A stretch of 64,000 nucleotides of DNA from contig DASYGE010000012.1 of the NCBI GenBank assembly GCA_036000105.1, forward strand, positions 558,001 to 622,000, read 5' to 3'. Below, piece after piece: positions 22,907 through 31,156 of this stretch; positions within the stretch are counted from its first letter, which is position 1; every line of letters begins with the position of its first letter. Source of the DNA: DASUBN01 sp036000105. Its GTDB lineage: Bacteria > Pseudomonadota > Gammaproteobacteria > Natronospirales > REEB76. Below the pieces are notes generated by a model, which ran no database searches, was not told the DNA's origin, and worked only from the letters and a program-made list of their open reading frames with translations. A program made the translations under genes and the position numbers.

Positions 22907-23815
22907 TTGGACACAAACGCTCATCGCCCGACGTGGAAGACCTTGCTGGCTTTCGCGATCATCTACTTCGTGTGGGGCTCCACCTATCTAGCCATCCGCG
23001 TGGGTGTGCAGGAAGTCCCGCCGTTCCTCCTCGCCGCGATACGTTTCCTGGTCGCCGGTCTCCTTCTGTATGGCTGGACTGTCTGGCGGGGTGAGCGCAC
23101 CCCCACCGCCCGCCAATGGCTGTCCATCTCCGTGCTGGCTCTGCTCATCTTCGCCATCGATTACGGCCTGGTGTTCTGGGCGGAGCAGCGGGTGCCTTCC
23201 GGGGTCACCGCGATCATGATGGCCACCATCTCAGCCTTCATGGCCCTGGCGGAGATCATCTTCCTGCGCACCCAGAGGCTCACGCTGCGCTTGAGTATCG
23301 CGCTCTTGATCGGTCTCGGGGGAGTGGCCGTGCTGGTGAGCCGCTCCCTGGATATCGGGGGAGCGCCCATCGACCCGGCGGGCGCTGTGGCACTGATAGT
23401 GGGAGCTATAGCCTGGGCCGCGGCTTCGGTGTTCGCACTCACCCAGCCCTTGCCCGCGTCGAAGGTCATGAGTTCCGGCGCGCAGATGCTGGTCGGCGGC
23501 GTGATGCTGGCGCTCACCTCTGCGGCGCTAGGCGAGTTCCGGGATTTTCACCCGCATGCGGTCTCAGCTGCCGCCTGGTTCTCCCTGGTCTACCTCATCG
23601 TCCCGGGCTCCATCATCGCGTTCACCGCCTACGTTTGGCTGTTGCATCATGAATCCCCGACGCGGGTCGGGACCTATGCCTACGTGAATCCCGTGGTGGC
23701 GGTGGTGGTCGGGTATTTTCTGGGTGGCGAGGCGCTCGGCCTCAGGACGACCCTGGGGGCTCTCTTCGTCCTGGTCAGCGTGGTGATGATCACCACCACG
23801 AAAGGAAAGAAGTGA
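22907..23815 (+). CDS. EamA/DMT-family transporter (YedA/RhaT-like exporter)
   Basis: The 302-residue protein has ten membrane helices in two EamA repeats. Family lines are FAIIYFVWGSTYLAIRVGVQ, PPFLLAAIRFLVAGLLLYGW, VPSGVTAIMMATISAFMALA and, in the second half, TYAYVNPVVAVVVGYFLGGE. The first repeat ends around residue 150. EamA proteins export amino acids, metabolites or drugs; the substrate here is unknown. The start is TTG 22907 with an AGGGG site upstream. It converges on the TfoX-like gene with nine bases between stops. From here rightward the DNA is GC-rich and repeat-free. Confidence 0.9.
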   Translation: MDTNAHRPTWKTLLAFAIIYFVWGSTYLAIRVGVQEVPPFLLAAIRFLVAGLLLYGWTVWRGERTPTARQWLSISVLALLIFAIDYGLVFWAEQRVPSGVTAIMMATISAFMALAEIIFLRTQRLTLRLSIALLIGLGGVAVLVSRSLDIGGAPIDPAGAVALIVGAIAWAAASVFALTQPLPASKVMSSGAQMLVGGVMLALTSAALGEFRDFHPHAVSAAAWFSLVYLIVPGSIIAFTAYVWLLHHESPTRVGTYAYVNPVVAVVVGYFLGGEALGLRTTLGALFVLVSVVMITTTKGKK

Positions 23816-23824
23816 TCGAGTCCA

Positions 23825-24178
23825 TCACTTGCTCGGTGCTTTGGCCTTCTTCTTCGGTAACGCCGAGATGACTTCCAGGCTCTGCTGAATCCAGGTCTTG
23901 AGCTGGGTGTCCGTGCGGTAGCCCGCGGGCTCGATGAAGATGAAGCCGGTAAGGGTCTTGCCGCCCATCTTCATGGGCTTGGCGCCGGTCTTCTTGAGCA
24001 GCGTAAGGCGGGACTCCTTGTCCACCCGCACCAGGATGCGGTCTTTGCCCACGCTGACGCAGAGCTTGCCCTTCACCATCAGGCCCCGGCTTCCGCCCAC
24101 CATCGACTTTTCCACCACGCCTTTCTGACGCGAGAGTACACGCCGCACACGTTCAAGGGTCTTTGGATCAGATGCCAT
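23825..24178 (-). CDS. TfoX/Sxy N-terminal domain family protein
   Basis: The 117-residue protein matches the TfoX_N domain: VEKSMVGGSRGLMVKGKLCV at the front (compare the M-F-G-x-x-x-F motif), then DRILVRVDKES and KPMKMGGKTLTGFIFIEPAG. It lacks the C-terminal domain of competence regulator Sxy, as many single-domain relatives do, so a role in competence is not implied. The lysine-rich tail (KKKAKAPSK) may bind nucleic acid. It is transcribed alone. Confidence 0.85.
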   Translation of the reverse strand: MASDPKTLERVRRVLSRQKGVVEKSMVGGSRGLMVKGKLCVSVGKDRILVRVDKESRLTLLKKTGAKPMKMGGKTLTGFIFIEPAGYRTDTQLKTWIQQSLEVISALPKKKAKAPSK

Positions 24179-24237
24179 GACTAGCCTCCTGGAATCGAGC
24201 CTGACGACAGTCTATCTCGATGCGGAAATCTCGGAGA

Positions 24238-25206
24238 CTAAAGTTTCCGTGGTTTGAGCATCATGAATTCCACACCCTGGACCTTGCTGGAGGAGAGGTT
24301 GAAGCGCGATAAGGCTTGCTGGCCCAACAGCAGCTGGCAGGTGGTGCAGACCATGGCGGGTACATCCTTGAGTCCGAAACCCGCCACCTCCATGGAATCG
24401 AGGTTGATCAGGCGCGCTCTGACCCGCCGACCGTCCGCCGTGGTAGCTATCACCGAGGGCTGCACCACCTCGTACTTGGTTTTCGAATCCTGGAGCAGCT
24501 TGTCGCTCATGGTCGTCAGCGTCGCGCCGGTGTCCACCACGAAGGTGGTTACACGCGCTTCACCGAGGGCTACCGGCGCGACGAAGTTGCCATCCATCTT
24601 GAACAGCTTGATCTGGATTTTTTCTCCTGAATCCGCCGGTTTCGATTGCTGCATCGCCGTCTCGATAGCGATGCGTTGACCATCGAAATAAGGCTGCTGC
24701 CCCATTGCAATCAGGTGCTCGTCGAACGAGGCGAGCAACGCCAGGGCCTCGTAATAGCGCTTCTTTTGCACCAGGAGCTTGGCCAGATCGCTGCGCGCGT
24801 CCACCAGGGTGGGGACGATAGTGAGCGTCTTGTAGTACCAGTCTATGGCCTCGTCCGTCTTGCCGGTCTTGGCGAGGCTGTCTGCGTAATAGTAGAAGAG
24901 ATCGTAGGTCCCCTCACCGAGACCTACTGCCTTCTGGAACGTGACGATGGCCTGCTCGTTTTCATCTCGCTTGTCCTGGGCGATACCGAGTGCGGCGAGC
25001 GCCTCACTGTCGTCGGGGCGTTGGCGAAGGTAGTCCTGCCAGTTTTCCTCCGCGCACTCGTAGTCCTGGTTCTGCATGCAGTCCGTGGCGGTCTTCTTGA
25101 GCTCTGTGGGTGGTGTGTGGTTCTCCGAACAACCCAGCGGTGCCAGGGTGAGGAGGGCGGCGGAAAATATCAGGGCGACGACTCTTTTAGCGTCCATTGC
25201 ATGCAT
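24238..25206 (-). CDS. TPR-containing lipoprotein with retropepsin-like aspartic protease domain
   Basis: The 322-residue protein has a lipoprotein-type signal (ALLTLAPLGCSEN). Residues about 40-170 contain TPR units (QDYECAEENWQDYLRQRPDD, NEQAIVTFQKAVGLGEGTYD, KTDEAIDWYYKTLTIVPTLV). The C-terminal 120 residues form a clan-AA aspartic protease: FVVDTGATLTTMS holds the D-T-G catalytic triad, followed by IATTADGRRVRARL and LLGQQALSRFNL. Such single-lobe proteins act as dimers. The combination suggests an envelope protease docked to a partner through TPR. ATG 25206 or 25197 may be the start. Confidence 0.85.
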   Translation of the reverse strand: MHAMDAKRVVALIFSAALLTLAPLGCSENHTPPTELKKTATDCMQNQDYECAEENWQDYLRQRPDDSEALAALGIAQDKRDENEQAIVTFQKAVGLGEGTYDLFYYYADSLAKTGKTDEAIDWYYKTLTIVPTLVDARSDLAKLLVQKKRYYEALALLASFDEHLIAMGQQPYFDGQRIAIETAMQQSKPADSGEKIQIKLFKMDGNFVAPVALGEARVTTFVVDTGATLTTMSDKLLQDSKTKYEVVQPSVIATTADGRRVRARLINLDSMEVAGFGLKDVPAMVCTTCQLLLGQQALSRFNLSSSKVQGVEFMMLKPRKL

Positions 25207-25354
25207 CGTATTCCCCAGAGGATGGTATTTCGTTGGCGGGTAGATACTAGCAGAAGGGGGGCTTCCAATCCGTGAAACGGCTGTCCACTCGACGGCGGCT
25301 CAATGCATGTTCATAATCCCTGACGCAGTGGAAGCCAATTAGGAGGCTAGGGAT

Positions 25355-26179
25355 ATGCGCAGGATGCTCGTCTTGGGGATGATGGGGGCTGTTGTTCTCG
25401 CGGGGTGCTCAAGCGTGCTGCCGATCCAGCAGGACCAGCCGCTCCTGCTCGTGGCGGGCGACGGGATCGCAGCAGTGCAATTTGACACGCTGGATCACCT
25501 GACCCAAGTCCAGATCGTTTCCGCGCAGTCTGGCGGCGAGACGCTCGACATCCCCAGCGTGCCGGTAGGTAAACGCACGTACCTCTTCGAGGTGCCCGCG
25601 GGCCGATATTGCCTGCAGCGCTTCTCGTACGGGAACTATTTGATCTTCCATCAGGGCGAGTATGTCGGCTGTTTCCTTGTGTCCGCAGGAGAAGTGGGGT
25701 TCAGCGGGATTTTCTCGCCGCGTGCGCAGGACGGACAGATCGTCACAGAGCAGAATCTGGATGTGACGAGCGCCAAGGCCGAGCTGAAGCGGGATTATCC
25801 GCACGTCGCGGCGCAGTTCTTGCAGCCAGAGCCCGCGCCCTTGCCGGTCGCCGTGACGAAAGAAGCGCCCGCTCCCGCGACCACTGTCGGGAGCGTCACC
25901 GCGCCTCCACCGGCGGGGAAGGATCTGATCTCCACCTGGATCATCCATGACGACCACGCGTCTACGGATATCATCTACGTCCGGAACAACACCAAGTGGA
26001 CGCTTGCTATCACGACCTTCGAGCTATATGACTGTGCCAACATCAAGCAAGCCTGCAAGCCCACGCGCCCGGATTTCAAGCTTAAGCCTCACGAGACCAA
26101 GATATTCATGCAAGTGCAGCCTGACGATCTCCAGGGAGCCTATGCCTTCCATTACAAATTCTCCTATGGGTTCGACTGA
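25355..26179 (+). CDS. Lipoprotein of unknown function
   Basis: The 274-residue protein has a lipobox in VVLAGCSSV. Residues about 45-120 form a beta-rich domain (FEVPAGRYCLQRFSYGNYLI, with three cysteines in this half). A linker rich in Pro and Ala (about 145-190) leads to a second beta domain with STWIIHDDHASTDIIYVRNN and IFMQVQPDDLQ. The order recalls proteins with a DUF2846-like domain (regulated by a PAG-x-Y motif), but this is weak. A strong AGGAGG site precedes ATG 25355. It is divergent from the retropepsin gene. Confidence 0.7.
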   Translation: MRRMLVLGMMGAVVLAGCSSVLPIQQDQPLLLVAGDGIAAVQFDTLDHLTQVQIVSAQSGGETLDIPSVPVGKRTYLFEVPAGRYCLQRFSYGNYLIFHQGEYVGCFLVSAGEVGFSGIFSPRAQDGQIVTEQNLDVTSAKAELKRDYPHVAAQFLQPEPAPLPVAVTKEAPAPATTVGSVTAPPPAGKDLISTWIIHDDHASTDIIYVRNNTKWTLAITTFELYDCANIKQACKPTRPDFKLKPHETKIFMQVQPDDLQGAYAFHYKFSYGFD

Positions 26180-26381
26180 GGCATCGGGTGATAGAGATCA
26201 GGCCGAGTTTTCCTGCGATTTGGTGAAGGGAGACTAATAGTTAGGGTGCGCGTCGCCCGATTTCAGCGTGGCGTGTGATTATGTCGTAAGGAAATCCGTG
26301 ACGCAGCGCACGCTGCCGCGGATGACCCCTGTGTAAGCTGAAAGCGGACACGCCTGCCATCTACTTGCCAGAGGATCAGCC

Positions 26382-26873
26382 ATGCTTTCCTTGAAGCGCC
26401 CCGTGCTCAAAAGACCTGAGAGACTCCCGAACCACGTGGTGGATGTCATGACCGCCACCTGCGTGTTCTGCCCCTACGGCGCGGACGTGAAGGCTGGCGA
26501 CCGGGTGTATGCCTTCGATGAGCGGACCGCATTCGGCCGCCGTCAGCGGGAGAGGCTGGTGGAGGTGGTCTCCGTCAAGAGTTTCCGTTCCACGGGCCGC
26601 CTGGTCACCATAGACCTCAAGATTGCTCGAGAGAGCGATCTCCTGCGCATCGCAGTGGACAGCGAGATCCCCCTAGAGACACTCTACGAGCACCACAGCG
26701 GCAACCCCACCTATATAGACGAACGCCCGCCGGTGGTGGTGTATTTCAAACCCCGTGATGAAGACGACACCCTTGGCGCGCAGGCGCGTCAGGGCTGGGA
26801 GAAGCCTGCCGCAAGACAGGCCGCCGGGACCAAATCCCACCTCACACATTATCGGCGCGGCCGTAAGTACTGA
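26382..26873 (+). CDS. Hypothetical protein
   Basis: The 163-residue protein has one short Cys pair (ATCVFCPYG, residues 25-32) that might bind a metal with partners elsewhere, a beta-rich middle (ERLVEVVSVKSFRSTGRLVT) and a charged C-terminal tail rich in Arg and Gln. No family was recognised and no signal peptide is present. GAGGATCAGCC precedes the ATG. It stands about 100 bases ahead of a three-gene operon and may be separate from it. Confidence 0.65.
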   Translation: MLSLKRPVLKRPERLPNHVVDVMTATCVFCPYGADVKAGDRVYAFDERTAFGRRQRERLVEVVSVKSFRSTGRLVTIDLKIARESDLLRIAVDSEIPLETLYEHHSGNPTYIDERPPVVVYFKPRDEDDTLGAQARQGWEKPAARQAAGTKSHLTHYRRGRKY

Positions 26874-26973
26874 GGCTTAGGCGACTGGCAGACAGTCCAA
26901 GACCCGACCAGAGCGTAGAATCTACCCCGCGCTCCGACACGGCAGTCGGCGGAAATGCTGGGGGTAAAACAAG

Positions 26974-27153
26974 ATGAACGCGGGCAAACAGAATCCAGCC
27001 GGGTCTTTCATCAGACGTACGTTGGGGCGGGACGAGCGTTACGTGGGCGTGTATAAGATCAACCTCTACATCCTGAGGTTGATGTTCCTGTTGATCATCT
27101 TCTTCGTAGGCAGTGATTCCTGGGGCGCGATCTTCAGCCATCAGGGTCCATAG
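26974..27153 (+). CDS. 59-residue single-span membrane protein, first gene of a three-gene operon
   Basis: A 59-codon frame starts MNAGKQNPAGSFIRRTLGRD, contains one hydrophobic span (INLYILRLMFLLIIFFVG) and ends SDSWGAIFSHQGP. It ends six bases before the next ATG, and that gene in turn overlaps the metalloprotease gene by ATGA. The spacing and the codon usage, which matches the GC-rich surroundings, support a real gene although it is short. The basic N-terminus before the span predicts a cytoplasmic N-terminus. No family was recognised. Confidence 0.7.
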   Translation: MNAGKQNPAGSFIRRTLGRDERYVGVYKINLYILRLMFLLIIFFVGSDSWGAIFSHQGP

Positions 27154-27159
27154 GATCCT

Positions 27160-27444
27160 ATGAAGGCCCTGGCGGTCTCCGTCTGGGCGGCTTTCTCGGC
27201 CCTTTGCATCCTGGGGCTGCTCGACCCTGTCCGCTGGATCCCGCTGGTGCTCTTCGAGATCTTCTATAAGGCTATCTGGCTCATCATCGTGGCCTTCCCC
27301 CTCTGGCGTGCGAACCAGCTCGTGGGTTCGCCTGCCGAAGACATGACCTATGCCTTCCTCTGGCTGCCGCTCCCGATCATCGCGGTGCCATGGGTCTATG
27401 TATTCAAGAACTACTTCAGGTTCCCGAAGAAAGAGCGAGCATGA
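27160..27444 (+). CDS. Small membrane protein of unknown function
   Basis: The 94-residue protein has three hydrophobic spans at about 5-22 (VSVWAAFSALCILGLL), 25-48 (WIPLVLFEIFYKAIWLIIVA) and 66-84 (AFLWLPLPIIAVPWVYVF), and ends in a basic tail (FRFPKKERA). The second span has the pattern of small proteins related to DoxX-like or YqaE-like families, but no family was certain. It sits between the 59-residue protein and the DUF2268-like metalloprotease, overlapping the latter by ATGA, so translation of the two is probably coupled. Confidence 0.78.
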   Translation: MKALAVSVWAAFSALCILGLLDPVRWIPLVLFEIFYKAIWLIIVAFPLWRANQLVGSPAEDMTYAFLWLPLPIIAVPWVYVFKNYFRFPKKERA

Positions 27445-28451
27445 ACATGACCGGTATCGTAAGACGATCATCAGTCCTGTATAAAGGCCTTGCTTTGATG
27501 GGGGCGCTCATCGTCCTCTGCGGTTTCACCACCACTACTCTGGATCCCGATCAGGCGGAGGTGGTCACCTCCGACGTGGAGCATTTCTGGCAGGCTTTCG
27601 ACGATGCCGCCAAGGTGCCCATGGAGCAGCGGGCTGCGATCTATACTAAAGAGTACTTCGACCTGGCCAGCCAGGGGCTCAAGGATTTCACCACGCGGCG
27701 GATCGGCACGCCTGAGGTCTTCACCCAGTTTGTGGAGGAGCATCGGGACTATTACACCGAGCTCCGTCCGCAGATCGGCAAGGTGGTGGATCAGAAACCG
27801 GTGATCCAGGCCGCCTTCAAGCGGCTCAAAGTCCTGTACCCCGACATCAAGTTCCCCAAGCACGTGTTCTTCGTGGTGGGCCGGCAGCACGCTGCCGGCA
27901 TCAGCACTGACGACGGCATCATCCTATCGGCCGATATGTTCGCCACTCCGCCGGGCACGCCCTACAGTTACAACACCGCCTACCCTGAGATCATCCCGTT
28001 CGTAGCGGTGCACGAGACTATCCATTTCAACCAGACCTTCCAGGATGACAACGCCAACGTGCTGCAAGAGTCGGTCACCGAAGGCACGGCGGATTTCATC
28101 GCCTCCCTGGTGCTGCCGGAGCCCATGGTGCGCCAGTACACAGACCGCTGGGACTACGGCTGCGTCCACGAGACCGAGCTCGCCGCTCGCCTCGTGCAGG
28201 ATGAAGACGCCACAAAGGTGCAGCCTTGGCTGTATGACCACAATCCCGCCCCGGGTTGGCCGCCGGACATGGGGTACTGGATGGGTTACCGCATAGACCA
28301 GAGCGTGTATGCAGCGGCGAAGGACAAGACCGCGGCTCTGCGCAGCATGCTGCAGGTGACGGACTTCAAGGCTTTCCTGGCTGCCAGCGGCTATCCACAG
28401 ACGAAGCAGCCCTGCACGGCCGAGAAGCCGGTGCAGGCCGATAAGGGATAG
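27441..28451 (+). CDS. DUF2268/GldB-like zinc metalloprotease, membrane-anchored
   Basis: The 336-residue protein starts at ATG 27441, overlapping the previous stop. A hydrophobic N-terminal segment (YKGLALMGALIVLCGF) is a signal or anchor. The zinc site is VAVHETIHFNQ (His191, Glu192, His195), and the likely third ligand is Glu214 in VTEGTADFIAS, giving the order H-E-x-x-H then E about 19 residues on, as in gluzincins. Flanking lines match the GldB/DUF2268 group: VFFVVGRQHAAGISTDDGII and PEIIPFVAVHE. It probably cleaves or processes an envelope substrate; the two small membrane proteins before it may be partners. Confidence 0.8.
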   Translation: MNMTGIVRRSSVLYKGLALMGALIVLCGFTTTTLDPDQAEVVTSDVEHFWQAFDDAAKVPMEQRAAIYTKEYFDLASQGLKDFTTRRIGTPEVFTQFVEEHRDYYTELRPQIGKVVDQKPVIQAAFKRLKVLYPDIKFPKHVFFVVGRQHAAGISTDDGIILSADMFATPPGTPYSYNTAYPEIIPFVAVHETIHFNQTFQDDNANVLQESVTEGTADFIASLVLPEPMVRQYTDRWDYGCVHETELAARLVQDEDATKVQPWLYDHNPAPGWPPDMGYWMGYRIDQSVYAAAKDKTAALRSMLQVTDFKAFLAASGYPQTKQPCTAEKPVQADKG

Positions 28452-28460
28452 GCATCGGAA

Positions 28461-29318
28461 TCAGGAGATCGGATACTTCCGCTTCTTGTCGCTCGGCACC
28501 CGCTTCTCGCAGGCGGTGAGGTAGTTGTTCCTGGCGTCGATGCTGTGATTGCCGAGGATGTCTTCTGACTGATTGAGGAAGGCCCATTCCTTACCCAGGT
28601 CGCCGTATCGCCAGATATCGAATATCCGGGGAGGTACGAGGGGCACCACGTCCGCCAGGTTCACCACCCGATAGCTTGCCAGGAGCAGGGCGTTGTAGGC
28701 GGCTACGAAGGCAGGGTCGCCCACCCGGGGCGCGGCGTAACTGTATAGGCGCACATCGGGCCGCTTTAGTTTCGTCCTCAGCATCAGGGCCGTGAGAGAA
28801 GCTACGGCTCCCCCTAAGCTGTGGCCGGTGACATAGACGGGCACCTTGGGTTTGAAGCCGCGCACGGCCTTGTCCACCTGCCGGCTCAAGGAGACCGCCA
28901 GTAGCTGGAAGCCCTGGTGTACACGGCTGCGGTCCAGGAGCGGTGCCTTGTCCCTGAGATGCTTCGACAGCGGCACCTGGATGGCGTCCGCATCCGTGAA
29001 CCAGTCGTCCAGGTTCTGGGTGCCCCGGAACGCGACGATGTAGTGGTCTCCCTTCCGGGACTTCAGCGCGAAGCCGAAGGGTTTGCTGAAGATGCCGATG
29101 CGATCCATGAGCCAGATGATCGCGAGCAGCGGCCAGCGCAGGACCTTGAACTTGATCCTGGACATGAGGATGTTGAGCCAGGTGAAGGTGCCCTTGAACT
29201 CCGCCGCCACCGTATAACCCTGGGGCGGGAGGAAGTGGCCCTTATTGTATTGGTGGTAAGCGCAGACACAGCACTTGGCGAGTGTCTCTGCCATCTTCTT
29301 GTCGTAGGCGATTCGCAT
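28461..29318 (-). CDS. Lipase class 3 family protein
   Basis: The 285-residue alpha/beta hydrolase carries the nucleophile elbow VTGHSLGGAVAS, the oxyanion-side line IVAFRGTQNLDDWFTD and the catalytic Asp in NLADVVPLVPP with His in LGNHSIDARNNYL. This is the full Ser-Asp-His triad of the lipase_3 family (relatives of fungal lipases). A hydrophobic stretch around residues 55-80 may anchor it to the membrane; there is no classical signal peptide. ATG 29318 (GAGG upstream) is preferred to 29351. It converges on the metalloprotease operon with nine bases between stops. Confidence 0.9.
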   Translation of the reverse strand: MRIAYDKKMAETLAKCCVCAYHQYNKGHFLPPQGYTVAAEFKGTFTWLNILMSRIKFKVLRWPLLAIIWLMDRIGIFSKPFGFALKSRKGDHYIVAFRGTQNLDDWFTDADAIQVPLSKHLRDKAPLLDRSRVHQGFQLLAVSLSRQVDKAVRGFKPKVPVYVTGHSLGGAVASLTALMLRTKLKRPDVRLYSYAAPRVGDPAFVAAYNALLLASYRVVNLADVVPLVPPRIFDIWRYGDLGKEWAFLNQSEDILGNHSIDARNNYLTACEKRVPSDKKRKYPIS

Positions 29319-29436
29319 GACGTTCCCTCGCGCGATTTGTACCCCGGACACACTCTAAAGCGGGGAACTCCCCGAGCGCAAATCGGGTCCGAGCCTTGTT
29401 ATCATGCAGAGCGGTCCAGAGGCGGATGAATACATG

Positions 29437-30055
29437 ATGAAGCTCTATTACTCCCATAATCTGAACCCCCGCGTCGCGGTGGCGGTGGCGCGCTATCTGG
29501 AAGCGCCGGTGCAATACATCCGCGCCCGGCCTTTCCATCCAGCCCATATGGAGGCTTTCCGCAAGATCAACCCCAACACCCGGGTACCGGTGCTGGTGGA
29601 CGGAGCGCGGACCCTGTGGGAGACGGATGCCATAGTCTGCCGGCTCTCGGAAGTGGCGGGGTCGGATCTCTGGCGCACGGGGGCTGAGCAGCCGGAGATG
29701 ATCATGTGGATTAGCTGGGGTACCCCACCATCTCACCCGCGCAGCCGACCCTGTCTATTTCGAGAGGATCGTGCGCCCGCAGTTCTCGGAGAAGGTGATG
29801 GATCCTGCTGAGCTGGAAGAGCCGCTGCGGGAGTTCCGCCAATTCGCTGCGATCCTGGATGCCCACATCAAAGGCCGGAAATGGATCCTGGGAGACCGCA
29901 TCTCTTACGCCGACTTCCGGGTCGCCACCTCCCTGCCGTTCGCTGAGCGCGCCGGCCTGCCGGCCGCTGAGTTCCCGAACCTCATGCGCTGGCATGAGCA
30001 GCTGTTGGCGTTCCCGGCCTGGCGTGAGCCCTTCGAGGGCTTGGCGGAAAGCTGA
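29437..30055 (+). pseudogene. Glutathione S-transferase, frameshifted
   Basis: The first frame (from ATG 29437) encodes the thioredoxin-like N-domain: KLYYSHNLNPRVAVAVARYL, FRKINPNTRVPVLVDGARTL, WETDAIVCRLSE. It goes out of frame at the CCCC run at 29723-29726. The other frame supplies the rest: HHLTRAADPVYFERIVRPQF, then EFRQFAAILDAHIKGRKWIL and GDRISYADFRVATSLPFAER, the GST C-domain. Removing one C restores a continuous protein of about 205 residues. It is either a recent pseudogene or a sequencing or assembly error in a homopolymer. Confidence 0.85.
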
Positions 30056-30078
30056 GAGCGAAGCTCAGCTTGATGCGG

Positions 30079-30679
30079 TTACGGCGTGGGCGGCTTCTCG
30101 TCCATGGCCGGAGTCTCCGACCCTGCCTTCAACATCCCGCCCAGCCGCCGCATCTCCGCACCCAACTTGGCCCTATCGAAGCCGGGCGTACGCGCCTGGA
30201 CCAGCAGTCCATGCATCAGGTCTATCCATTGTGCCGGCGGCGCTCACCAGGAGCGTGGGGATGAGCTTGCCGCCTGGGCTCTGGATATGCACCGGCACCA
30301 CGAAGAGGGATATGAGCGGCAGCGCGATGACGCGGCCGAGGGCGTTCGCCCGTGGCCCGTATTCCCGCAGCAGGATCGAGAGGGTGATGCCGCCGGAGAA
30401 GAGCAAGGCGCCCAGGAGCGGCGCATGCAGGAAAGCGAGACCCACGAGCCCGGCCGCGACCGCGATGAGGGGAAGCATCAGGAACTTCATCAGCAGTGCC
30501 CGGACGCCGAGGCGCTCATGCCGCCGCATGAGACTCATGGACAAGGCTGCAGCCAGGATCGCAGGTGAGGTGGTGACTCCGAACCAAAGGCATGCGCCGT
30601 ACATCACGCCGAAGCTCAGGAGCACGACGGCCATGGAGACGAGGGCGGAATACAGGGTGCGTAGCGTGGCGTCGAGCAT
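30079..30679 (-). pseudogene. Multi-span membrane protein, frameshifted near its 3' end
   Basis: The main frame (168 codons from 30679) has five or six hydrophobic spans, for example MAVVLLSFGVMYGACLWFGV and LMLPLIAVAAGLVGLAFLHA, and looks like a FUSC-type aromatic acid exporter half. At about 30236-30248 coding potential moves to another frame that reads PPAQWIDLMHGLLVQARTPG, FDRAKLGAEMRRLGGMLKAG and ends at a TAA at 30079. A one-base change would give one protein of about 199 residues. The break lies only 500 bases from the frameshift in the GST gene, so the two may share a cause. Confidence 0.6.
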
Positions 30680-30736
30680 GTTGAAATTATAATCGGACGC
30701 GTCGCTAAGAAAGCAGGCGGTGGCGAGCGTGTACCT

Positions 30737-31156
30737 TCAGTCGATCACCGAGAACCACAGACCTTTCCGGCTCGTCGGGTCGCCGTTGTAGTTGGTCTTG
30801 ATCTCTTCGCCCTCGGCGATATCCTGCAGGGCGATGAAGTCTATGGTGAGACTCTCGAAATGCTTCACATAGCGGGCATTCGGGTTATAGGAGTGGTTAT
30901 AGAGGGAGCCATACCCGAGGGCGAGAGCGCCTTGTTTATCGCCTTCGCCCCAGCGGAAGAAGTAGTTTCCCAATATGCTGTCCTCCAGCGCCTCCATGTC
31001 GGGCTCGGGGATGAGCACCACGTCCGAAGTCTCGATCAGCGTGCCCGCCGGGATCCGCACCAGTGCGAACACACCGCGCCCCTTGGATTCCGTCGCCCGG
31101 ACCGCCACCTTCACATGTGCACCCATCGGATGACCGCTCCCCTGATAGAGATTCAT
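30737..31156 (-). CDS. SET-domain protein (putative lysine methyltransferase)
   Basis: The 139-residue protein is a compact SET domain. It shows SKGRGVFALVRIPAGTLIET, the catalytic-core block GYGSLYNHSYNPNARY with the N-H-S motif, and DFIALQDIAEGEEIKTNYNG with the terminal N-Y-N-G-D-P and W-F. These segments form the SAM and lysine channels in SET enzymes. Bacterial SET proteins of this size may methylate ribosomal or other proteins; the target here is unknown. Its ATG overlaps the stop of the pyroglutamyl peptidase gene (ATGA). A decayed relative lies at 17887-18008. Confidence 0.85.
   Translation of the reverse strand: MNLYQGSGHPMGAHVKVAVRATESKGRGVFALVRIPAGTLIETSDVVLIPEPDMEALEDSILGNYFFRWGEGDKQGALALGYGSLYNHSYNPNARYVKHFESLTIDFIALQDIAEGEEIKTNYNGDPTSRKGLWFSVID

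Noticed and set aside
29859..30692. A 277-codon open frame on the plus strand
   Set aside because: It crosses the convergent GST and membrane-protein genes out of frame; Ser/Pro/Arg-rich with no domain.
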